DNA of 19,330 bases from Candidatus Bathyarchaeota archaeon (GTDB taxonomy: Archaea > Thermoproteota > Bathyarchaeia > TCS64), in NCBI GenBank assembly GCA_003662205.1, contig QMXQ01000009.1, positions 1-19,330 of the forward strand, read 5' to 3'. Position 1 is the first letter of the stretch, and each line of letters opens with the position of its first letter. Below, piece by piece: positions 14,557 to 19,330 of the stretch. Made by a program: the position numbers and the translations under genes. The notes below the pieces were generated by a model, which ran no database searches, was not told the DNA's origin, and saw nothing but the letters and a program-made list of their open reading frames with translations.

Positions 14557-15219
14557 ATGACGGATACTATGCCGGATAATATGTTGCGTCGCTCGAATAA
14601 AAATCGGTCGCCGAAGTTATCGTCAATAGATGAGCGTAACTTCGGTAAGTATGTAGAGCTGTATCGCAGGTTATTATTATTAAATGAGAGGAACAACCTG
14701 GCGACGACGCTCAAGAACATTCAGGAGTTGCTCTCTTTCAGCGAGAAGATCTTCTCATCATCCGCGGTGGCCGAGGCCTTCCTATACTTCTGTCTCCACG
14801 GAGCTGCGACCGCCCTAGTTCTACAGACGGAGTTGAACATGGCTGAGGCGACGGTCTACAGGGCTATAAAGAGGCTCAGGACCCTCGGCATCATCAACCC
14901 CGCCATCAAGGTCTCCAAGATAAAGAACTCGAAGGGCGGGCCTCGGCCCACGGTCTGGGCGCTAGAGGGCGCCTCCACGGAGGAGATATCCCGGGCGCTC
15001 AGGCTTCACTTCAAGACCCTAAGCCCAAAATACCGAGTCGCGGAGGAGGTGGCCCAGACTATTCTCGATGAGTACATGAGCAGCCGCAGCATTCAGGAGA
15101 TCTCATACAAGGAGATCCTCATTCACATCAAGGAGATGCGCATCCCCTTCAGGGCTCCCGATGTCGCCGACCTAGCGGCGCAGTACCTCCTAGAGAGGGG
15201 AATCAAAGTTTGGAGATGA
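14557..15219 (+). CDS. Winged-helix transcriptional regulator
   Basis: A 220-residue protein. After a basic N-terminal tail rich in Asn, Arg and Ser comes a helical segment, then a winged helix at ~85-150: ALVLQTELNMAEATVYRAIKRLRTLGIINPAIKV, a wing (KNSKGGPRPTVWAL) and further helices. The helix-turn-helix resembles TrmB/MarR-type archaeal regulators; no ligand domain can be named. ATG at 14557 has a strong GGGGAGGT site upstream. It is divergent from the RHH-like gene across the nested palindromes, so the two probably share control. The first ~50 codons are clearly richer in A and T than the rest, so the N-terminal part may have a different history. It converges with the MBL-fold gene. Confidence 0.8.
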   Translation: MTDTMPDNMLRRSNKNRSPKLSSIDERNFGKYVELYRRLLLLNERNNLATTLKNIQELLSFSEKIFSSSAVAEAFLYFCLHGAATALVLQTELNMAEATVYRAIKRLRTLGIINPAIKVSKIKNSKGGPRPTVWALEGASTEEISRALRLHFKTLSPKYRVAEEVAQTILDEYMSSRSIQEISYKEILIHIKEMRIPFRAPDVADLAAQYLLERGIKVWR

Positions 15220-15229
15220 CCACAGAGCC

Positions 15230-15240
15230 CTTTTTATTTT
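15230..15240 (+). terminator. T-rich terminator of the winged-helix gene
   Basis: CTTTTTATTTT starts 11 nt after the stop codon. Archaeal RNA polymerase commonly terminates at such U-tracts without a hairpin. It overlaps the stop codon of the convergent hydrolase gene. Confidence 0.5.
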
Positions 15241-16208
15241 AGGCTGTAGTACAGGACGCCGTTTCTCAATTCTTCTTCAACTTCCCCTCTGTTTCTCAGG
15301 TAGATGAGGTGCGCCAAGGTCTCGGCAGCCGCCATACGTTTTATCCAGAAGGGCATAAGGGGCCAGGGGCGACTGTCCCATGAGATTTTGGATGAGACCT
15401 CGAAAACCGTGCATTTCCTCCTCCTAAGGGCTTCCTTGATCTCGCGGCACCTTCTCTCATGGTGCCGTATAAGTGCCTCAACTCTTCCCTCAAGGTTCTT
15501 GAATTCATGTTCGTGAGCGGGGAGAACGAGGTCCACGGGGAGGCCGCGAAGCTTCTCTAGGGAGTTCAGGTAGTCTCCTAAGGGGTCCACCTTTTCATAG
15601 GTGTGGGCGCTGACGTGCGATGTGATCTGCGGCAAGACATGATCTCCCGAGAAGAGGTGCCGGTGTTCCATGTCGTATAGGCAGATGTGCTCCGGGGCGT
15701 GCCCCGGGGTCCAGATCACCCTCAGCCGCGAGCTCTCCAGCTTCAATAGGTCGCCGTCGCTCAGCGTCTCATCGATGGGGATGGGGGCGGGGCGGCGTCT
15801 GAAGGCGAGTTCAAACCGGCTTAGGAGCTTGAGGAGGCCCGCGCCGCCAAGGCGTTTCATCTCTTCCCTCATCTCCTCATATCTGCTTTTGTCCCTGGCT
15901 TCCCTTTCCCTCAGGATCTCCACGGCTTTCTCATGAGCGTAGATCCTGGCATCGGAGACGGTCTTGATGTGGTCCACTAGCCCCACATGGTCCCGATGTA
16001 GATGAGTCAGAATGACCCGTTTCAGGTCCGAGGTCTTGAGTCCTGCCTTCGTTAATTGGTCCTTCAGGGCGGATCGGGCTTCCCCGGTTCCCACCCCCGT
16101 GTCTATGAGTGTCGCGTCGTCAACAAGCAGGTATGAGTAGGTATAGCCTAGGGGGTTGTACCTCATCGGGATCTCAAGCTGCCAGACCCCGTCCGCGATT
16201 CTCTTCAA
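15234..16208 (-). CDS. Metallo-beta-lactamase-fold hydrolase
   Basis: A 324-residue MBL-fold enzyme. The metal ligands are visible: H69, H71, D73 and H74 in THLHRDHVGL, H170 in TPGHAPEH, D189 in FSGDH and H232 in LPAHEHEF, a full two-zinc set. The core resembles glyoxalase II and LACTB2-like hydrolases. Between them, residues ~95-145 form a charged helical insertion, and the C-terminal ~75 residues look like a small helical domain of the LACTB2 type. The substrate cannot be read from sequence: a thioester, lactone or nucleic acid is possible. The start is TTG at 16208, supported by GGGGAGGA about 7 nt upstream. There is no signal peptide. It lies 181 nt downstream of the methyltransferase gene. 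Confidence 0.88.
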   Translation of the reverse strand: MKRIADGVWQLEIPMRYNPLGYTYSYLLVDDATLIDTGVGTGEARSALKDQLTKAGLKTSDLKRVILTHLHRDHVGLVDHIKTVSDARIYAHEKAVEILREREARDKSRYEEMREEMKRLGGAGLLKLLSRFELAFRRRPAPIPIDETLSDGDLLKLESSRLRVIWTPGHAPEHICLYDMEHRHLFSGDHVLPQITSHVSAHTYEKVDPLGDYLNSLEKLRGLPVDLVLPAHEHEFKNLEGRVEALIRHHERRCREIKEALRRRKCTVFEVSSKISWDSRPWPLMPFWIKRMAAAETLAHLIYLRNRGEVEEELRNGVLYYSLK

Positions 16209-16229
16209 CGCTCTTCCTCCCCATACCGA

Positions 16230-16364
16230 TTATTCTCTATTTTTGAGCGGGACGTTGCTCATCTCCGCCATCTCGGCCGCGTTGGCTTCGAATCACTCGA
16301 CGGCGACGCGTCTATTCTCCATTTCCTCCGCGCACGGTGACTTCCAGATCAACTCGCCTTCCAT
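16230..16364 (-). pseudogene. Possible small decayed ORF interrupted by TGA
   Basis: Minus-strand ATG 16364 opens a 23-codon frame (MEGELIWKSPCAEEMENRRV...) ending in TGA at 16293-16295. The same frame continues for 20 sensible codons (FEANAAEMAEMSNVPLKNRE) to TAA at 16230-16232. The two parts have similar protein-like composition, so this may be a small gene broken by one substitution. It fills most of the gap between the methyltransferase and the MBL-fold gene. It could equally be chance; nothing supports recoding of TGA. Confidence 0.25.
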
Positions 16365-16389
16365 AGATAAAAAGGCGGTAGATTGGCCA

Positions 16390-17097
16390 TCACTTTGTAA
16401 GGACCGCGCAGTAATTTGCACCATCGACGTATATTTTCTTGATCTCCCATCCTGCGGGTCGAACGACCTCTCGCACCTTCTCTTCTCCAACCATCAGAAG
16501 GTCGAACCAGTCGTCAAACTCACCTTGAAAGCCGATCCTTATGGTGACCAGTCCCGGCGGACGACCCCTCCTCCTGTTCTGCTCATGATATGCAAAATGA
16601 GCCGGATTATCGGTCTTCAAAGGATCCCTAGAGGCGGCGATGATCCGGCCATCCTCCGTAGTGACCCGGTGAAGCTCCTTGAGCACATCTCTAGTCTGCT
16701 GAACGTCTCCCGCGATGCCGAAGTTGTTGCCGAACATCACGACGGTGTCGAAGTGACCGGCGGGGAACTTCAGACCTCTGACGTCCATCAATCGACAGTC
16801 CTTGACCCCTCGGAGACTCGCCACTTTCAGAGCCAAAGGCGAGATGTCGATGGCGATAACCTCAAGACCCCTGCGCTGTAGCCAGAGCGCCACTCTCCCA
16901 GCGCCGCAGCCCACATCGAGAACCCTGCCCCGAGCCTCCAGAATGGCTTGCCTCTCGAACTCAGGCCAACGAGAGTAGTCGAGGAAGTAGCCTTCAGCGC
17001 TCAGGGCCTCCATCAAACCGTCGTCGCGCTCGATCACATACTCGGCTTCGCCCTCTGAATGATACTTCATCAAGGCTTTGCCGAAGACATCCCGCAT
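16390..17097 (-). CDS. Class I SAM-dependent methyltransferase
   Basis: A 235-residue protein with a Rossmann-type methyltransferase fold. Motif I is RVLDVGCGAGRVALWL (~residues 58-73), followed by EVIAIDISPLALKVA with the acidic ribose-binding Asp, then LMDVRGLKFPAGHFDTVVMFGNNFGI, the usual motif IV region. The rest includes RVTTEDGRIIAASRDP and a C-terminal beta region ending NYCAVLTK. The substrate is unknown; small-molecule methyltransferases have this layout. The frame opens at TTG 17106, but ATG 17097 lies about 29 nt from a TATA box at 17123-17130, so I prefer it as a near-leaderless start. It stands between the EndoV and MBL genes, all on the same strand. Confidence 0.87.
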   Translation of the reverse strand: MRDVFGKALMKYHSEGEAEYVIERDDGLMEALSAEGYFLDYSRWPEFERQAILEARGRVLDVGCGAGRVALWLQRRGLEVIAIDISPLALKVASLRGVKDCRLMDVRGLKFPAGHFDTVVMFGNNFGIAGDVQQTRDVLKELHRVTTEDGRIIAASRDPLKTDNPAHFAYHEQNRRRGRPPGLVTIRIGFQGEFDDWFDLLMVGEEKVREVVRPAGWEIKKIYVDGANYCAVLTK

Positions 17098-17122
17098 CTT
17101 GCTCAATGGATCCAGTAGTCAC

Positions 17123-17130
17123 ATATTTAA
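17123..17130 (-). promoter_or_regulatory. TATA box of the methyltransferase gene
   Basis: The minus strand reads TTAAATAT. It predicts a transcript start near 17101, between the two possible starts, and so favours ATG 17097. Confidence 0.5.
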
Positions 17131-17169
17131 TGATTTAACCTGAAACGCTCGGCATAAATCGCTACGACA

Positions 17170-18030
17170 TCAAGGCCGTCGAGCGCCTAATTTCGCTCGA
17201 AGTTCTTCCGCGGCTCGATGCGCCTCTCTCAGAGGCTCGGGGAGACGGCCGCGCCTGACCATCCTCCGCACGATCCCTATGCTGGTTTCGAGGGAGATGT
17301 TATGGCCGACTGAAACATAGATCGGGTGTCGGCCGCCAATTGACAGTTTCGCGCCTATGACGCGGTCTCCGTGGAGGAGAGGTGTCCAATCCCCCCTCGG
17401 CGCCCCCACAGCGCCCCACAGCCGCCTCCTGGCGACGCCGATCGTGGGCACTTCCAGGTCTAGGCCGACGTGAGATGCGAGGCCGCACCCCCGAGGGTGG
17501 GCGACGCCGTGGCCGTTCACCAGCAGCACATCGAACCCCGAGACGCGCTTGGCAGCGGCTTCGACGGCGGGGGCCTCCCTGAAGGCGAGGTATCCCGGTA
17601 TGTACGGGAAGCGGACGTCGATCGTCGCCGACGCCGAGTCCACCACCTCGAACCGATCATCTAGGACGATACAGGCCGCGTATGCTTTGTCCCCGGCGTA
17701 GGCGACGTCCACACCGGCGATCAGCTCGGCGCCGCTCAGTCGGTCCTCCTGAACGACCCGATCCGACATCACCCTTTGGAACTCCAATAGCCGCAGCAGC
17801 GGTCTATCCGTCGAGAAGTCGCGGAACACCTTCCAGACGGGAGGAGGGCTCTTCACGACCTTCTCCGCCGCGTCTCTTAACTCATCTCGTTGAAGGGCCT
17901 CCGAGACTGCTCGGGCTGCGCGCCTATCGCCGAGGGCATCGGCCAGGTCGATGGGCGTGGAGACCCAGCCCTGCGGGATCTGATCGATGAGGCCGCGAAG
18001 GGCCTGGTAGAAGTCGACGCGCGCCGCCAT
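17170..18030 (-). CDS. nfi: Endonuclease V fused to a degenerate alkyltransferase-like domain
   Basis: A 286-residue fusion. Residues ~5-60 (FYQALRGLIDQIPQGWVSTPIDLADALGDRRAARAVSEALQ) match the DNA-binding helix-turn-helix of O6-alkylguanine alkyltransferase/ATL proteins, but no PCHR-type Cys motif follows, so it cannot accept alkyl groups. From ~residue 78 comes endonuclease V, which cleaves DNA near deaminated adenine: AGVD108VAY, YIPGYLAFRE152AP, VN172GHGVAHPRGCGLASHVGL, PTIGVARRRLWG. At 172 known active enzymes have Asp; here the codon is AAC (Asn), so catalysis may be changed. A functional AGT-EndoV fusion is known from Ferroplasma. The frame extends up to GTG 18066, but ATG 18030 directly precedes the conserved domain and lies about 28 nt from a T-rich TATA-like element at 18055-18063. 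Confidence 0.9.
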   Translation of the reverse strand: MAARVDFYQALRGLIDQIPQGWVSTPIDLADALGDRRAARAVSEALQRDELRDAAEKVVKSPPPVWKVFRDFSTDRPLLRLLEFQRVMSDRVVQEDRLSGAELIAGVDVAYAGDKAYAACIVLDDRFEVVDSASATIDVRFPYIPGYLAFREAPAVEAAAKRVSGFDVLLVNGHGVAHPRGCGLASHVGLDLEVPTIGVARRRLWGAVGAPRGDWTPLLHGDRVIGAKLSIGGRHPIYVSVGHNISLETSIGIVRRMVRRGRLPEPLREAHRAAEELRAKLGARRP

Positions 18031-18110
18031 CAGATTATACTGAATAGTCTCTACACAAAAATACACATGGACTGAGTTAGTGAGGTTTATGTCGCCCTAT
18101 TGATTTTCCT

Positions 18111-18884
18111 TTAATTAAAATTTGTCGAGTCTCTTGTCGGAGAAAATCCTAGACGCTTGCATTGTTCTACCATCTCTTTCGACTCCAATATGTCCTTGAT
18201 TAGAGAGATCGGTAAAGTAGACGTCTCATGAAGAGGTTTGCCTTCACTTGGACGCGTGGGTTTTCCTATCAGTTTAATATTCGTCGCTACGCCTATCAAA
18301 AGTGGAGATGCTCCCTCCCGTTTAAGAAAAACAGGACCACCACTTGCACCAGGTGCTCCTGCAGTTTTCATTTGAATAGATAAGCCTTGAAAACCAATTA
18401 TTCTTCCGCGCATTCCTATGGGAATAGGGGCAGGCGTTCCATCTTCATAATAAGCATGAGTCTGTTCGGGAAAACCAAGATGTACTACCTCAGAGTTCTT
18501 CATAATTTTTGTCTGAGTAACCCAGTGGTCCTCTCCAATTATTCTTACATCTAGTCTTTTTAATAATGCATCTGGGAAAGGAATCGCTGCTAGGTCCAGA
18601 CCAGCAGGATGAGGAATCCACTTTGCTCCCGCTTCTTCAAGAGCTGCTAAGGGAATGGGTAGCATTTTTTTCTCTTTTGTAGGCATCATAACAACCAGAG
18701 AATCTTTGTCAATAACATGTTTTGCACTTACAACGTATATTATTTCATGATAGTGTATTAGAAAAGCAGAACCCACTATATCCTCTGGTCCAGATGCTGG
18801 TTCTCGTAATATTGGAAATGTGGTTTTTCGCCAATGTTTAGGTAACCATTTATCCGTTTCTGATCCCTTCACGAGTCTAGCCAT
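18111..18884 (-). CDS. Trypsin-like serine protease, probably cytosolic, AT-rich
   Basis: A 257-residue S1-fold protein with a full triad: H56 in VVSAKHVID, D97 in GLDLAAIPF and S181 in GAPGASGGPVF. GSAFLIHYHEIIYVVSAKHV is the classic beginning of the chymotrypsin fold. There is no signal peptide, transmembrane helix or PDZ domain, so this is not a DegP/HtrA protein. A longer frame starts at ATG 18968, but a TATA-like CTTTAAAT on the plus strand at 18975-18982 would put the transcript start near 18952, after that ATG; ATG 18884 has a strong GGAGGAG site. Codons are much richer in A and T than in the neighbours, suggesting horizontal acquisition. Stand-alone trypsin-like proteases of this kind occur in stress and defence loci, but no partner gene is visible here. 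Confidence 0.82.
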   Translation of the reverse strand: MARLVKGSETDKWLPKHWRKTTFPILREPASGPEDIVGSAFLIHYHEIIYVVSAKHVIDKDSLVVMMPTKEKKMLPIPLAALEEAGAKWIPHPAGLDLAAIPFPDALLKRLDVRIIGEDHWVTQTKIMKNSEVVHLGFPEQTHAYYEDGTPAPIPIGMRGRIIGFQGLSIQMKTAGAPGASGGPVFLKREGASPLLIGVATNIKLIGKPTRPSEGKPLHETSTLPISLIKDILESKEMVEQCKRLGFSPTRDSTNFN

Positions 18885-18968
18885 AATACTCGTGCTCCTC
18901 CACTTGCTGCATAGTGTTGTTGGGATTTCGCCGCTGAGATTTATGTCGTTCAGTATCTTATAATTCAT

Positions 18969-19102
18969 GTGTATCTTTAAATCGAGTTCGGAAAGTCTAT
19001 AATGTGTTTAAGTCATTCATGATAAAAATTCTAATTATTTTTACAGTTTCTAAAAACCGCCTTTCTCGGGTTATGCCTGTGTGAACAGAGGCTTGATCTA
19101 GG
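18969..19102. other. AT-rich spacer between cysS and the protease gene
   Basis: No RNA gene or ORF is apparent. On the minus strand, T-runs at 19052-19056 and 19024-19028 would serve as U-tract terminators after cysS. The TATA-like element at 18975-18982 probably drives the protease gene. Confidence 0.45.
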
Positions 19103-19330
19103 TTAGTGTTGTCTCTCGAACTTCCAGCTTGTCCCCTCCGGCTTGTCGCCTAGGATGACGCCGATCTCTGCGAGCTCCTCCCTGATCTTGTCAGACAGCT
19201 TGTAGTTCTTCTCGGCTCGCAGCCGCTCGCGTATCTTCACGATGAGTTCGATGAGCGCCTCGGCCAGTTCGCTGACCTCGCCGCGGCGCCTCTCGAAGAG
19301 GCCCAGCGCGTCCAGCAGCCTGCGGTAGAC
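19103..19330 (-). CDS. cysS: Cysteinyl-tRNA synthetase, C-terminal end only
   Basis: The last 75 codons and the stop of a gene that enters from the right edge. The visible part contains RRRGEVSELAEALIELIVKIRERLRAEKNYKLSDKIREELAEIGVILGDKPEGTSWKFER, the conserved C-terminal end of CysS: the helical anticodon-binding region followed by the D-x-x-x-G-T-x-W ending. The enzyme charges tRNA-Cys in the cytoplasm. The catalytic HIGH and KMSKS motifs lie outside the window. It ends 218 nt before the start of the protease gene, with U-tracts in between, so the two are unlikely to share a transcript. Confidence 0.93.
   Translation of the reverse strand, partial: VYRRLLDALGLFERRRGEVSELAEALIELIVKIRERLRAEKNYKLSDKIREELAEIGVILGDKPEGTSWKFERQH

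Noticed and set aside
16230..16364. Selenocysteine or other TGA recoding of the split small frame
   Set aside because: Other genes in the window stop at TGA, no SECIS-like structure was evident, and neither half has a known selenoprotein motif.
1..19330. tRNA, rRNA, CRISPR array, insertion sequence or integrase
   Set aside because: I looked in all intergenic stretches; none shows a cloverleaf with CCA-proximal pairing, spaced direct repeats, or a transposase/integrase-like frame.

Overview
The window is archaeal and reads like a moderately GC-rich member of the TACK side of the Archaea; a Bathyarchaeia-like lineage is my best guess. The evidence is both subunits of the D-family DNA polymerase (euryarchaeal DNA polymerase II type, absent from Crenarchaeota) beside a crenarchaeal-style single-domain SSB with an Arg/Gly tail, an Elf1-type elongation factor, Sec61 beta, geranylgeranylglyceryl phosphate synthase and a DUF2070 membrane protein. 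Many genes start with TTG or GTG, and several starts sit about 25 nt downstream of a TATA box, as expected for leaderless archaeal transcripts. The lineage is inferred from gene content only.

Left part (1-7630, all on the minus strand): the partial DUF2070 gene, Sec61 beta, SSB, then a tight run read as Elf1 - GGGP synthase - a small CxxC protein - PolD large subunit, with NAD synthetase upstream. This is housekeeping: replication, transcription elongation, membrane lipid synthesis, cofactor synthesis. Spacings of 13 nt and an 8-nt overlap suggest one operon from Elf1 to DP2, with a TATA box lying on the nadE stop codon.

Middle (7631-13451): an AT-rich divergent promoter region, an unrecognised 159-aa helical protein, the hydrogenase maturation factor HypF on the opposite strand, then on the plus strand a membrane-anchored coiled-coil winged-helix protein, a KdgF-like cupin and the PolD small subunit DP1. 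DP1 keeps most phosphodiesterase motifs but has Gln where the first metal-binding His should be, plus an AT-hook-like basic patch.

Right part (13432-19330): DUF99 (EndoV-like fold) is translationally coupled to a putative ribbon-helix-helix protein whose start codon lies inside a perfect 26-bp palindrome. Next to it a second palindrome contains a symmetric TATA box facing a divergent winged-helix gene. Then come a metallo-beta-lactamase-fold hydrolase, a methyltransferase, an endonuclease V fused to a degenerate alkyltransferase-like DNA-binding domain and carrying Asn in place of a catalytic Asp, an AT-rich cytosolic trypsin-like protease that looks acquired, and the 3' end of cysS.

I see no CRISPR array, transposon, tRNA or rRNA. 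The most interesting items are the EndoV fusion, the nested palindromes between the two regulators, three exact copies of the palindrome GTGATATCAC in 1.5 kb, the small zinc protein in front of PolD, and the acquired protease.
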